A stretch of DNA of 64,000 nucleotides from DATNPH01 sp036703315 (GTDB lineage Bacteria; Cyanobacteriota; Cyanobacteriia; Cyanobacteriales; Coleofasciculaceae), in the NCBI GenBank assembly GCA_036703315.1, contig DATNPH010000055.1, positions 20,110-84,109 on the forward strand, in the 5' to 3' direction. Both the position numbers and the translations under genes were made by a program. This document shows, one piece after another, positions 44,129 to 53,518 of this stretch; positions within the stretch are counted from its first letter, which is position 1; every line of letters begins with the position of its first letter. The notes beneath the pieces are model-generated. The model worked only from the letters and a program-made list of their open reading frames with translations. It was not told the origin of the DNA and did no database searches.

Positions 44129-44722
44129 ATGCAGAGCGAAAATAAACAGCGTTGCCAGACAGCTCTTTACGAAGAGGAGATAGTTGCCCGCCGTACAAAT
44201 TTCGCCAACTCTCAGGGCTATAGTGGCATGAAACAGGAAAGCCTGAATTCCGGCAAGGATCAGACTCAAGACACAAAAGCATCGAAAATCCTTGAGCAGT
44301 TGCATGATAAACAGCTGCTTATCGTCAATGGTCATCGTCGCAATGGATTAATTATCTATAAACGCTACCATGCAGAGTTTGCTGGTCCTGGCGCGGCAGT
44401 AGGAGGTGTATTTGATCTAGATTGCCAGCGAGTGCTACCCGTGGGCGATCTTTCCTTGATTCATCCTAAGTCATGTGAGGATCAACAACGGGCTTATTTA
44501 ATTAGGCGACAGTGGATTCGACTGACTGCACAAATTACAAACAATCCAGTGCCGTTGCAACGAGCTCAGATGATTCTCAATCAGTTTGACCACTATTTTG
44601 ATCCTAATACCATTACCAAGCTGCCAGACGAAGCCTTCGCGCTTTTAGTCGGTGTTTTGCCGCATACTATTAGGAAGGTGCGTAACACAGACGAGCGTGT
44701 GGATGTCAGTGTGAGCGGCTAG
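44129..44722 (+). CDS. Conserved cyanobacterial protein of unknown function
   Basis: 197 residues; an ATG at 44228 could also be the start, because conservation as I recall it begins near SKILEQLHDKQLLIVNGH. The body is soluble: RRNGLIIYKRYHAEFAGPGAAVGGVFDLD, then RAYLIRRQWIRLTAQIT, and a helical C terminus (AQMILNQFDHYFDPNTITKLPDEAFALLVGVLP). There is no catalytic motif I can name. It ends 4 bp inside the convergent glycosyltransferase gene. I believe the C-terminal motif recurs in other cyanobacteria. No function is proposed. Confidence 0.7.
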   Translation: MQSENKQRCQTALYEEEIVARRTNFANSQGYSGMKQESLNSGKDQTQDTKASKILEQLHDKQLLIVNGHRRNGLIIYKRYHAEFAGPGAAVGGVFDLDCQRVLPVGDLSLIHPKSCEDQQRAYLIRRQWIRLTAQITNNPVPLQRAQMILNQFDHYFDPNTITKLPDEAFALLVGVLPHTIRKVRNTDERVDVSVSG

Positions 44723-46338
44723 TTCATTGTCTTTAGCTTCCACAGTTTAAGTTCAGTAGGTTCAATCGGCTCAATTTTAGATTTATACTGTTCCTCAATT
44801 CCTACTTTCAATACATTAGAGGGATCGAAAAAAAATACAGTATTAAATCCTTTAGGAACTTCAGTAGTAGTGTTTTTAGCTATAAACTTAAACTGCACTT
44901 TTGGTTCTAGTAGATAACTGAGGGAAATTAAATTAAACACATTATATCTAGGTGGCAAATAATCAATTTCCTGAATCACTAAGGGACTACTAGGTTGATT
45001 AATTATTTGAGAAAGTTGCCGATTGTTAGGGTCAGTTAGATTATTCCACAGAGTCTCAGATTGGGAAACGACGGCGCAAGATATAGCTCCACTTGATAGC
45101 AGCGTCAGCAGGATAAATCGCCAGAATTTATTTTGGCTAACAGAAGAAAGGTTGATTTTAGAAGCTAAAAGGTAAGAAACAGCTAGTTGAATCCCTATAT
45201 AACAGGGAATCATATATCGACCTGTAACTGAAGTCCGTCTACCTAAAATTAAATCAGGGATGATTATTGCTAACGGAGTAAAAACAGTTAAGCTTAAGAT
45301 AAATAACCAGGCTGTTTTTGGGGTAGTACTACATAAGAAGTAAACCGAATAACTAAGTAATAAAACTATGAAAAAGATGCTAATAGTAAGAATAATCAAT
45401 AGGGGTAAAGGGCTAGAATAAGGAGAAGTAGAGGAAAATCCAGTATCTAAAAAATTACGGCTCAGGTTGCCCAACCAACTTTTAAAAAAATATGATAAGG
45501 GTTGTCTTATTATCTGAGCTTCTGTCATTGTTAAAGCTTGTTTATAGTTAATAATAAAAACTATAATCCATGGTAAAAAAGCGATAATCGCTGCCAGAGA
45601 TGCAAGTAAATAAGCTATTCGCGTTTTCCTTTGAGCCCAGTTGTTCGTTGCGAAGACATAGATGGCATGGGCAATGGCAACTAACACGAAAAATAGATGA
45701 GAATAAAGACCTAGAGTAACTGTTGCGGCGTAAAGGCTCCAACTGCGCCAAGTGTTAATACGTATCGCCCGTAGCAGTGATGCACTAGATAACACAATAG
45801 CGAGTGTCCACAAACTGTACTGTCGCGCTTCCTGTGCATACACGAGTTGAAATGGGGAAATGGCTATCAAGGTGCAGGCGAACCATCCTACTAGAGATGA
45901 CTCAAACAATTCTAAGCACAGCCAATAGATGCAAGGGAGCGTCAGCAAGCTGAGAAAGGCAGAGAAACTTCTGGTTATAGCCACGGAATTGCCAAGCAGC
46001 TGAACCCAAAATCGCACCATTATGAAATAGAGGGGCGCTAGCTGAGGTTCTTCTTTGGCTAAACCCTTGATAGTATCAACTACGCTTTTTTCTGAGTTAG
46101 TGCGCTGATACTTATGTAAGTCTTGAATACCAATGACCTGACCTTTTAAAAGTTGCTGTGCTACTTCTTCCTCTGTATAGCCAGAAATTCGTAATGAGGT
46201 ATACGTCTCATCCATCCAGTATATTTTTCGGTCAAGATTGACGAATCGAAGCAATATACTCAGTGCTAACAGGACGATGATTAAAAACCGTAACCCGGTT
46301 GGAGGCAGCACCCACTTCTTGGTCAATTTGCTTCTCAT
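44719..46338 (-). CDS. Membrane glycosyltransferase, GT39/ArnT-like
   Basis: 539 residues with about 11-12 hydrophobic helices, for example FLIIVLLALSILLRFVNLD and LYAATVTLGLYSHLFFVLVAIA. After the first helix comes KIYWMDETYTSLRISGYTEEEV, with the acidic pair in the first outer loop that is catalytic in dolichyl/undecaprenyl-phosphate mannosyl and arabinosyl transferases. AQEARQYSLWTLAIVLSS in a later loop is another family hallmark. The C-terminal part is soluble and periplasmic. It probably moves a sugar from a lipid carrier to a protein, lipid or polysaccharide. The acceptor is unknown. The gene is monocistronic. Confidence 0.82.
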   Translation of the reverse strand: MRSKLTKKWVLPPTGLRFLIIVLLALSILLRFVNLDRKIYWMDETYTSLRISGYTEEEVAQQLLKGQVIGIQDLHKYQRTNSEKSVVDTIKGLAKEEPQLAPLYFIMVRFWVQLLGNSVAITRSFSAFLSLLTLPCIYWLCLELFESSLVGWFACTLIAISPFQLVYAQEARQYSLWTLAIVLSSASLLRAIRINTWRSWSLYAATVTLGLYSHLFFVLVAIAHAIYVFATNNWAQRKTRIAYLLASLAAIIAFLPWIIVFIINYKQALTMTEAQIIRQPLSYFFKSWLGNLSRNFLDTGFSSTSPYSSPLPLLIILTISIFFIVLLLSYSVYFLCSTTPKTAWLFILSLTVFTPLAIIIPDLILGRRTSVTGRYMIPCYIGIQLAVSYLLASKINLSSVSQNKFWRFILLTLLSSGAISCAVVSQSETLWNNLTDPNNRQLSQIINQPSSPLVIQEIDYLPPRYNVFNLISLSYLLEPKVQFKFIAKNTTTEVPKGFNTVFFFDPSNVLKVGIEEQYKSKIEPIEPTELKLWKLKTMN

Positions 46339-46532
46339 AAATTAACCCTGAGTTTTATATTCAATATAAAGAATAGAGTAACGAAAGACTGTAGTATAAA
46401 TCGCCTTCTAACCACTGTTGCGATAGCGCTGGCGCGCTGCTGCCAAGCAGATCGCACGCTCCTATTGCTGCCACACCAAGCATCCAGCAACTAGAGGGCA
46501 CAATGAAGACAAAGCCCCTGTTGCCTGCCTTT
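46339..46532. promoter_or_regulatory. Divergent promoter region of glycosyltransferase and Ser/Thr kinase
   Basis: About 190 bp separates the two divergent starts. It is AT-rich near the glycosyltransferase and GC-richer near the kinase (GATAGCGCTGGCGCGCTGC near 46423). Promoters are inferred only from gene orientation. Confidence 0.35.
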
Positions 46533-48458
46533 ATGAGCTATTGTCTCAATCTTGATTGCCAGAAACCCCAGAACCCAGCTAAGACAAATTTTTGTCAAAG
46601 TTGTGGTTCAACGTTGCTCTTGGGGAAGCGCTACCGCGCCCTCAAACTTATTGGACAAGGGGGATTTGGCAAAACATTCTTAGCCATTGATGAAGACAAG
46701 CCCTCAAAACCACTTTGCGTGATCAAGCAGTTCTTTCCTAGAGGGGCAAGTTTTACTCAAGGAACCAACAGCATTCAGAAAGCTGTTAAGTTGTTTGAGC
46801 AAGAGGCACAGCGATTGGATCAGTTGGGCAAACATCCCCAGATTCCTGAATGCTTAGCCTATTTCACCCAAGGTAACCACCAGTATTTGGTGCAAGAGTT
46901 TATTGAGGGGCAAACCTTAGCCGAAATACTCAGAACCGACGGTGCTTTTAGCGAAAGGCAAATCCGAGGCTTGCTGAGCAGTTTGCTGCCAGTCCTTGAG
47001 TTTATCCATAGTCATAACGTAATTCATCGAGACATTAAGCCGGAAAATATAATTCGTCGCCCCCCCCCACCCCCCCCTTACCAACAAGGGGCAAGGCAGA
47101 GTCAGTTGGTGCTGGTGGATTTTGGTGCCGCTAAGTTGGCTACGGGAACAGCCCTTGCCCTAACTGGGACAGTGATTGGCTCTGCTGGGTATGCCGCTCC
47201 AGAACAAGCTAGAGGCAAAGCTTTTCTGACGAGCGACCTCTACAGTTTAGGTGTGACTTGCATCCATTTGCTGACTGAGGTTGACCCCTTTGATTTGTAC
47301 AGTGACAGTGAAGATGCCTGGGTGTGGCGAGATTATCTAAATAACAATCCGGTGAGTCAACAACTGGGTCAAATCCTTGACAAAATGCTAGAAAAGGCAA
47401 CGTCAAAGCGTTATCAATCAGCAACGGAGATTCTCAAAGACTTGAAGGTTCTGCCGACAACTGTTGCTGCCATGCCAGCGCCATCTGTAGGGACGGCAAC
47501 AGCATCTGCTGGGTTTGCCGCGGCATCAATGCAATCAGAACATGATTGGCGATGTGTCCAGACACTGGCAGGGCATGAAAAACGAGTTAATGCGATCGCC
47601 ATTAGTCCCGATGGGCAAATCATAGCTAGCGGTGGTGCTGACAAGATTATCAAGCTGTGGCATCTGACTACTGGGGAAGTTCGGACTCTCAGGGGACATC
47701 GAGATAGTATTCGAGCGATCGCCTTTAGTCCGGATGGTCAACTATTGGTTAGCAGTGGTAATGATTGCACTATTAAGATTTGGCAACTTGCAAAGAGCAA
47801 AAAACCCCTCACTCTTAAGGGACATTACGGTTTTATTAATTCCATCGCCATCAGCCCAGATGGACAAATACTTGCCAGTGCTGATGAGGGAGAAACTTCA
47901 GAACTTAAACTGTGGCGGTTGCCTCATGGCGAGCAAATCGCTTATTCAGGTACAGATTATTATGTTTCTTGTGTCGCTTTCAGCCCAGATGGACTTCTTC
48001 TTGCTATTGGCAGGAGTTTTGAAGGCATCAAGCTTTGGCAGATATCTACTCGTCAGGAAATCTGCATCCTCAAGCGTTCAGGTACAGTAACTTCACTCAC
48101 CTTCAGTCCGGATGGTCAGCTTCTTGCCAATAGTAATGCTGGAAATACCATCAAAATTTGGCAACTCAGTAGTGGGGAAGAACTTTTTACCCTAAAGACG
48201 CACCCAGCTAAGTTTAATTCCACTAAAAGTCATACAGCCAAGGTTAACTCTGTTGCCTTTAGTCCGGATGGGCAAACTCTCGCTAGTGGCAGTGATGACA
48301 AGACCATCAAGATTTGGCAGCTGAATACAGGAAAGGTAATTTGCACCCTTAAAGAGCATTTAGCACCGATCCAGTCCATCGCCTTCAGTCCCGATGGTCA
48401 GACGTTAGTCAGTGGCAGTTGGGACACAACAATCAAGGTTTGGCAGTGTGTTAACTGA
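46533..48458 (+). CDS. Ser/Thr protein kinase with N-terminal zinc ribbon and seven WD40 repeats
   Basis: About 641 residues from the ATG at 46533 (MSYCLNLDC); an ATG ten codons upstream is less typical of the family. A zinc ribbon (CLNLDCQKPQNPAKTNFCQSCG) precedes the kinase: glycine loop GQGGFGKTF, VIKQFF (Lys), HRDIKPEN, DFGAAK and AAPEQARG. The C terminus has seven WD40 units (SPDGQ...IKLW/IKIWQL), enough for one propeller. Such cyanobacterial kinases are thought to read a binding partner through the propeller. The kinase carries a six-proline insert (RRPPPPPPYQQG) between the catalytic loop and the DFG, encoded by a C9-A-C8 tract at 47060-47077. Confidence 0.93.
   Translation: MSYCLNLDCQKPQNPAKTNFCQSCGSTLLLGKRYRALKLIGQGGFGKTFLAIDEDKPSKPLCVIKQFFPRGASFTQGTNSIQKAVKLFEQEAQRLDQLGKHPQIPECLAYFTQGNHQYLVQEFIEGQTLAEILRTDGAFSERQIRGLLSSLLPVLEFIHSHNVIHRDIKPENIIRRPPPPPPYQQGARQSQLVLVDFGAAKLATGTALALTGTVIGSAGYAAPEQARGKAFLTSDLYSLGVTCIHLLTEVDPFDLYSDSEDAWVWRDYLNNNPVSQQLGQILDKMLEKATSKRYQSATEILKDLKVLPTTVAAMPAPSVGTATASAGFAAASMQSEHDWRCVQTLAGHEKRVNAIAISPDGQIIASGGADKIIKLWHLTTGEVRTLRGHRDSIRAIAFSPDGQLLVSSGNDCTIKIWQLAKSKKPLTLKGHYGFINSIAISPDGQILASADEGETSELKLWRLPHGEQIAYSGTDYYVSCVAFSPDGLLLAIGRSFEGIKLWQISTRQEICILKRSGTVTSLTFSPDGQLLANSNAGNTIKIWQLSSGEELFTLKTHPAKFNSTKSHTAKVNSVAFSPDGQTLASGSDDKTIKIWQLNTGKVICTLKEHLAPIQSIAFSPDGQTLVSGSWDTTIKVWQCVN
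47060..47077 (+). repeat. C9-A-C8 homopolymer tract inside the kinase gene
   Basis: Nine C, one A, eight C, coding part of an Arg-Pro6 insert. Homopolymer tracts of this length are slippage-prone. A one-base change would shift the frame before the DFG motif and remove the rest of the kinase and the propeller. The tract resembles the C runs of dispersed intergenic repeats. Confidence 0.85.
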
Positions 48459-48646
48459 GATCTGAAACTGGGAAGTAGGAAGTGGGGACGGGGAACAGAG
48501 CTTTTCGTTCCTGTGTTGTGCGCTCTCGGCGCGTGGGTGGCACTCTTGAAAATAGGTAGCGGGCAGGGGGAGCAAGGCAGGCAGGGAAGGCAAGTTTTCA
48601 TTCCTTTGTTGTGAGCACTCGCTGATCATGCCTAACTTGCAACCTG

Positions 48647-49081
48647 TCAGGTAGCCCAAATCAGATTAGCTCCTTTCAAGTTTGCTTCATTCAAGTTTGC
48701 CCAACTTAGTTTTGCCCAACTCAGGTTTGCTTCATTCAGGTTTGCCCAACTTAGGTTTGTCCAACTTAAGTTTGCCCAACTTAGGTTGGCTCCACTTAGA
48801 TTGGCTCCACTTAAGTCTGCCTTACTCAGGTTTGTTCCACTTAAGTTACTATTCGTTAAATTGGCATTACACAGATTGGATCCCTGAAAGTTAGTTCCAC
48901 GTAGATCAGTTCCACTCAGATCAGTTCCAATCAGCTCAACCCTAGTAAACTTCCTTTCTCCTGCTGCAAATAGCCGCTGAAATTCAGCTGTATCCATAGG
49001 GACTAGCTTCTTAGTCTTGATTTTTTGCTGTGGATTTTTATCTGTTAAGCTTCGGTGTTTAATTGTTAGATTTTTGTACAT
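48647..49081 (-). CDS. Small pentapeptide-repeat protein
   Basis: 144 residues, or 116 if the ATG at 48997 (MDTAEFQRLFAAGERKF) is used; that start fits the family's usual opening (xFLxRYAAGERDF). About 16-17 pentapeptides follow, unusually rich in Trp (ANLSWTNLSWANLNEANLSWA). There is no membrane helix, unlike the other pentapeptide protein of this window. It is predicted to form a right-handed beta-helix; the function is unknown. The near-identical SWANL units suggest recent duplication. Confidence 0.8.
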   Translation of the reverse strand: MYKNLTIKHRSLTDKNPQQKIKTKKLVPMDTAEFQRLFAAGERKFTRVELIGTDLSGTDLRGTNFQGSNLCNANLTNSNLSGTNLSKADLSGANLSGANLSWANLSWTNLSWANLNEANLSWAKLSWANLNEANLKGANLIWAT

Positions 49082-49777
49082 GGTTAGAAGCAGATTTTTG
49101 AGGTTAGCAAGGTAGAGGTATCCTTAAAGGTAGCTTCTGTCCGTAGAGGTATCCCTAAGAATAGATTCTATGTACACGGAGGGAATTATTTCCTGTTAGC
49201 TAGCTTTTGTTTACAGAGATATACCCGGTAGCTAGCAAGTCTTTTGAAGAGAGGACTTAACAGGATATGCAAATTTTGCTTAGCCTCCCTTAAATAGGGA
49301 AGTAACTACCTGGAAAGTTACAGATCGCATGACTTACTCACTGCCAACGCAGTTAACTAAAGATTGAAGTATTAAATACGAAGTATAAGATTACCTTACC
49401 CCTAAACAGATGAGGGATTGGGTACTGAAAAATTCTGATTTTTCGCCCACAATGCGCTTTCTTCGAAGCTGGATGTAGTCCAGCATGTACCCGAAAACAT
49501 TTCATCCTTCATCCTTCACACTTCTTTAGTTAAAAGATACTCCTCCGCAAATTTGGTATCAGTTTACTACTTTTTTGAAAAATTGTCCCGAAATTCTTCA
49601 AAAGAGAATCAGTATTTAGTCCAGCGTCAGCAATAACTCTTCTCTTGTTCTAGATAAAATCTTTATGCTGAGCTGAGTAATTGTATTTTATTGAGGAATA
49701 AAACCTAATTTTTCCTAAACTCGGCTGCAATTCGAATAAAGTCGAGTTGACATACTTTATTTCCACCTACTTAGGTT
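49082..49777. other. Intergenic region with degenerate repeats
   Basis: 696 bp without a supported gene. Between 49111 and 49245 imperfect copies of GAGGTATCC...TAGCTTCTGT recur (near 49112, 49147, 49218), an eroded tandem repeat of about 35 to 70 bp. TTCATCC, TTCATCC, TTCACAC near 49500 is another heptamer patch. The promoter of the secreted-protein gene lies at the right end. Confidence 0.45.
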
Positions 49778-50269
49778 ATGAAACTTAGGCATTTTTTTTC
49801 TCTTCCTATCATTGTTCTAGCCATCGCACCTACCCTAATAGCGGTAACTAGGGAGCCTAGTCTACCCACTGCAACAACGCTACTAACCTTCACACCTGAG
49901 CTAATAACAGGGAACTCTACACTCTCACATAAGGCAATAGTTGAACCAACTCTGTTGATTGCTCAAAAATCTCGCACACAGCGGATGCGCTTTGAACGCG
50001 GCACTACTTCAGCCGTTGTAGAAAGTGCTGTAGTACGACGCACCAGAGATATTTATCTACTTGATGCCAAAAGACGCCAGACAATGACAGTTAATATCAC
50101 CTCTCCAGAGAAAAATGCCGTTTTTGACATTGAGTCTCCCAATGGACGGATACTGCGGCAAGAAGCTACTAGCTGGCGCGGTGTATTGCCTGCAACAGGA
50201 GACTATAAAATCATCGTTGGTGGAACCCGAGGAAATACTGGTTACAGGCTGCGAGTTTCAGTCAAGTAA
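49778..50269 (+). CDS. Secreted PPC-like beta-sandwich protein
   Basis: 163 residues. An N-terminal signal peptide (KLRHFFSLPIIVLAIAPTLIA) is followed by a low-complexity stretch. A domain near 68-163 (RFERGTTSAVVESAVVRRTRDIYLLDAKRRQTM, FDIESPNGRILRQEATSW, LPATGDYKIIVGGTRGNTGYRLRVSV) has the G-x-Y-x-I-x-V-x-G pattern of bacterial prepeptidase C-terminal (PPC-like) domains. There is no attached peptidase. Probably extracellular or periplasmic; the role is unknown. Confidence 0.75.
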   Translation: MKLRHFFSLPIIVLAIAPTLIAVTREPSLPTATTLLTFTPELITGNSTLSHKAIVEPTLLIAQKSRTQRMRFERGTTSAVVESAVVRRTRDIYLLDAKRRQTMTVNITSPEKNAVFDIESPNGRILRQEATSWRGVLPATGDYKIIVGGTRGNTGYRLRVSVK

Positions 50270-51048
50270 GGGAACGTTTTTGGCAATAAATGGGCATAAG
50301 CCAATCTAAAGAAAGATTACTTTTGATAGACATGGGGTTTCCTAGCGAGTAAAATCCTTGCTAAATAAGTGGGTAGCCTAATCTTCTCAAGTCATTGACT
50401 TAAAAAAGTCAAGAGTTGGAGGAGAACGGAGGAACCAAATTTGGGGCAAATCTTACTTGGTGTGAGACAGACACCTTCCAGTCTGAGCCCGTCAGCTAAC
50501 TCCGTCGGCATTGGGAGGAACACCTTTGACATCAGCTTGATACAAGCCATTGTCCTTAGGGTTTCCGTTAAGGCATTGCTGTCAGTACAAAAGTCATTTC
50601 AGCAATCGTTGTTTGACCCACCTCACCAACCGCTACAAGCACCAGAGGCTAGGATGATGACTTACAAACAGTTGATTCTTGCCACGAAAAATGATTGGAA
50701 GGGTATTGTCGTGCAGGACTCTGACCCAGAAGGCAATCATTACTATGAACCCTGCTGATTTCAGGGGCGTTATAAGACATGAGGCTGGAGTCAAATTTGC
50801 ATTGACCAACTGCTCGTATTAAAAGTCACAGCCTTTACTTAAACCTATTGATAAGGGGTTATTTTGTAACAGGCTAGGGATGCATTGCACTTACTAATCG
50901 TAACTATTATGAGCTTTGAACGTCTGATTACTCCTGGTAGCAATTTGCTCGACTAAATTGAGCCACTTTACCCGATCAAGCTAAGGAACTACTTGAGTTC
51001 GTCAAATTAGTACTACGACACTTGTTATTAAAAACCTTAGGAGGAAAA
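50270..51048. other. Intergenic region with possible gene debris
   Basis: 779 bp. From 50962 to 51021 the frame reads ATLPDQAKELLEFVKLVL, which recalls the LPxEKQxEVLDFVEFL helix of short DUF2281-type antitoxins; a TGA at 50959 and a separate short ATG frame at 50909-50956 break it. A plus-strand frame 50441-50758 lacks a convincing start and is not called. An inverted repeat (TTGACTT, AAGTCAA) lies near 50395. Confidence 0.4.
50909..51021 (+). pseudogene. Possible broken antitoxin-like gene (DUF2281-like)
   Basis: An ATG frame of 15 codons (50909-50956) ends in TAA, and the downstream frame, which reads into the next gene, contains ATLPDQAKELLEFVKLV. One indel would join them into a protein of the short antitoxin type. 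The match is brief and by memory only. It may equally be chance. Confidence 0.25.
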
Positions 51049-51321
51049 ATGCCAATCAAAAATCGTGCGTTTTTTAGTTATGTAGACTTTTTCCCTCCCT
51101 GCAAGTTCAAGTTAATTGGAGAGTATGCAGGCAAAAAACTTTTACTGGTTGGTAGAGCTAAAGCCTACGGCGATCCTATTGTGGCAACAAGTCAAACTGA
51201 TGAGCCAAGTCAGGAAGATTTATATGCTTCTGACCTTTACGAGTTGATGAAGTTCAGTCATGAGCCAGTCAAGGTTACTGAAGAAGTTTGCAATAATCGC
51301 GAACCCTGCTCTATAAGCTAA
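51049..51321 (+). CDS. Small protein of unknown function
   Basis: 90 residues from the ATG at 51049. An excellent ribosome-binding site, AGGAGG at 51039-51044, lies 4 bp before it, so the gene is probably translated. The protein (RAFFSYVDFFPPCKFKLIGEYAGKKLLLVGRAKAYGDPIV, then acidic QTDEPSQEDLYASDLYELM) is soluble, with a beta-rich first half. I do not recognise it. It may be the second gene of a broken pair with the antitoxin-like debris upstream. A bidirectional terminator follows at 51594. Confidence 0.55.
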   Translation: MPIKNRAFFSYVDFFPPCKFKLIGEYAGKKLLLVGRAKAYGDPIVATSQTDEPSQEDLYASDLYELMKFSHEPVKVTEEVCNNREPCSIS

Positions 51322-51593
51322 TATGCATTGAACTTGCATATCTTTGGCAGGCATCTTACCTGCTTTACGGAAATCCTTAGTTTCCCGCTAGGTAGATGAA
51401 GGTGTTATTGCTTATCTGTTGAAGTTATAGCGGTTTGCAGTTGGATGCAATACACTTTGACCTCTCTGCAACCTCTCTCCTTATAGGAGAGAGGCTTACC
51501 CTCCTTCTTTTGTAGGGAAGGGGTTAGCGGTTAGGTATGTATTTCACTCAAATGAGAAGCACTATAAGTACAACACACTAAAGAGAAAAGAAA

Positions 51594-51635
51594 AAGTCCC
51601 TTGCTCAAGAGCAGGGACTTTTTTGTTTTTTGGTC
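51594..51635. terminator. Bidirectional intrinsic terminator
   Basis: AAGTCCCT and AGGGACTT flank TGCTCAAGAGC to give a stem of 10 or more bp (51594-51620). T-rich runs lie on the plus side (TTTTGTTTTTT) and, read on the minus strand, TTTTTCTTTTC. It lies between the small plus-strand gene and the convergent ilvB and can end both. Confidence 0.85.
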
Positions 51636-51658
51636 AAAATTACTTGAGCCAAGTCAAC

Positions 51659-53518
51659 TTAGATTTTTGTGCCGCACTCAGGACAGAAGTTGTTACTTTC
51701 AACATTTTTTGCCCCGCAGTTACCGCAATAGATTAACTCAGTAGCTTCAATTTTGCTACGCTCTGGCAAACCGATCATCTGAGCATTACTCTTGCCAGGA
51801 GCAACCATTGGGTAACAGTTTTCATCTCTGGTCACATGGATATCTACCAGAACTGGACCATTGTGGGCGAGGATTTCGGCGATCGCATCTTTAAGTTCAT
51901 CCCGACTCTCGATTAGCATCCCTTTAATGCCATACGCTTCTGCCAGTTTCACAAAGTCTGGTTTTCCTGAGTCCATATTCGACGATGAATAACGTTCTCC
52001 ATAGAACGCTTCTTGCCATTGGCGCACCATTCCTTGCCAACCGTTGTTGATAATCACCGTCTTCACGTTGATACCGTACTGCGCCAACGTGCCCAGTTCC
52101 TGGATATTCATCTGAACACTGGCATCCCCAGCCACACAGATTACTTGCTCATTCGGCAGCGCAATTTTTGCCCCCATCGCCGCCGGTAATCCATAGCCCA
52201 TCGTCCCCAATCCAGCACTAGAAATCCAGCGACGTGGTCCATTTTTTAGGAATTGCGCTGACCACATCTGATGCTGACCCACATCTGTGGTGTAGTAGGC
52301 ATCAGGTGCCTGATTTGCCAACTCCACAATCACTTCTTGGGGCGACAGGCTATCAGGATATTGAGGCACTTGTAACGGGTAATCCTGACGCCAACGGTCA
52401 ATTCGTGCCAGCCATTCCTTGGTTCGATTCGGATCTGCTGGGATATCTACTTCCTCATACCGATGCAACAAGTCTCTCAGCACCTGCCGAACATCACCCA
52501 CAATCGGTACGTCTGGTGCCCGGTTTTTACCCACCTCAGCCGGGTCAATATCGATGTGAATCACCTTGGCACGGGCAGCAAACTCATCCAGTTTGCCAGT
52601 AACCCGATCATCAAAACGTGCCCCTACCGCAATCAGCAAGTCACACTCGCTCACCGCAAAATTGGCGTAGGCAGTACCATGCATCCCCAGCATCCCAACG
52701 GCTAAACGATGAGATTCCTCAAACGAGCCTTTGCCCATCAGGGTTGTTGTTACCGGGATCTGGAAGATCTCAGCTAGTTTCTGCAATTCTGCATGAGCAC
52801 CGGCGGCGATCGCACCACCTCCCACATAAAGTAGAGGTCGTCTAGCCTGACGAATTAATTTCAGCGCCTGATTAATTTGACGAGGATTGCCCTTCACTGT
52901 CGGACGGTAGCCCGTCAGCCTAATCGTACCTGGCTCCACCGGCTCATAGTCGAATTCCTCCAACCCAACATCCTTCGGAACATCAATCAGTACTGGTCCC
53001 GGACGCCCTGTGCTAGCTATGTGGAATGCTTCCGCCACAATCCGCGCCATATCCCTGGGATCACGCACAACATAAGAGTGCTTTACAATCGGCAGGGTAA
53101 TGCCATAAATATCCGTCTCCTGAAACGCATCAGAGCCGATCACTCCACGCGCTACTTGACCCGTCACAATTACCATCGGGATCGAGTCCATGTGAGCGGT
53201 GGCAATACCAGTGACAAGGTTCGTAGCTCCAGGACCAGAGGTTCCAAAACAGACACCCACCTTGCCGGTCGCACGGGCATAACCGTCAGCCGCATGGGCA
53301 GCGCCCTGCTCGTGTCTAACTAAAATATGTTGTATTTCACCAGTGGCTTCCCACTGGTACAACTCATCGTAAATTGGCAGAATCGCTCCACCGGGATAGC
53401 CGAAAATATGCTCAACACCCTGGCGCTTGAGACTATCCATCAAGGCAAATGCACCAGTCTGACGACTGATCATCTTCAGGGGAGCTTCTCGTCTAGAAAT
53501 ACTTTGGGACTGCACCAT
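51659..53518 (-). CDS. ilvB: Acetolactate synthase, large (catalytic) subunit, with C-terminal zinc ribbon
   Basis: 619 residues. The three thiamine-diphosphate enzyme domains are present: VEHIFGYPGGAILP at the start, catalytic Glu70 in RHEQGAAHAADGYARATG, FAD-associated middle domain (YVGGGAIAAG), and the ThDP/Mg motif GDASVQMNIQELGTLAQY (464-481) with IINN. It condenses two pyruvates to acetolactate for valine and leucine, or pyruvate with 2-oxobutyrate for isoleucine. The last 22 residues form a C-x2-C ... C-x2-C zinc ribbon (Cys598, 601, 612, 615) beyond the usual enzyme end. The regulatory small subunit (ilvN) is not adjacent. Start ATG at 53518. Confidence 0.95.
   Translation of the reverse strand: MVQSQSISRREAPLKMISRQTGAFALMDSLKRQGVEHIFGYPGGAILPIYDELYQWEATGEIQHILVRHEQGAAHAADGYARATGKVGVCFGTSGPGATNLVTGIATAHMDSIPMVIVTGQVARGVIGSDAFQETDIYGITLPIVKHSYVVRDPRDMARIVAEAFHIASTGRPGPVLIDVPKDVGLEEFDYEPVEPGTIRLTGYRPTVKGNPRQINQALKLIRQARRPLLYVGGGAIAAGAHAELQKLAEIFQIPVTTTLMGKGSFEESHRLAVGMLGMHGTAYANFAVSECDLLIAVGARFDDRVTGKLDEFAARAKVIHIDIDPAEVGKNRAPDVPIVGDVRQVLRDLLHRYEEVDIPADPNRTKEWLARIDRWRQDYPLQVPQYPDSLSPQEVIVELANQAPDAYYTTDVGQHQMWSAQFLKNGPRRWISSAGLGTMGYGLPAAMGAKIALPNEQVICVAGDASVQMNIQELGTLAQYGINVKTVIINNGWQGMVRQWQEAFYGERYSSSNMDSGKPDFVKLAEAYGIKGMLIESRDELKDAIAEILAHNGPVLVDIHVTRDENCYPMVAPGKSNAQMIGLPERSKIEATELIYCGNCGAKNVESNNFCPECGTKI

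Noticed and set aside
50441..50758. Plus-strand frame of 105 codons
   Set aside because: It starts with TTG without a ribosome-binding site; only the last 34 codons have a plausible internal start, too little to support a gene.
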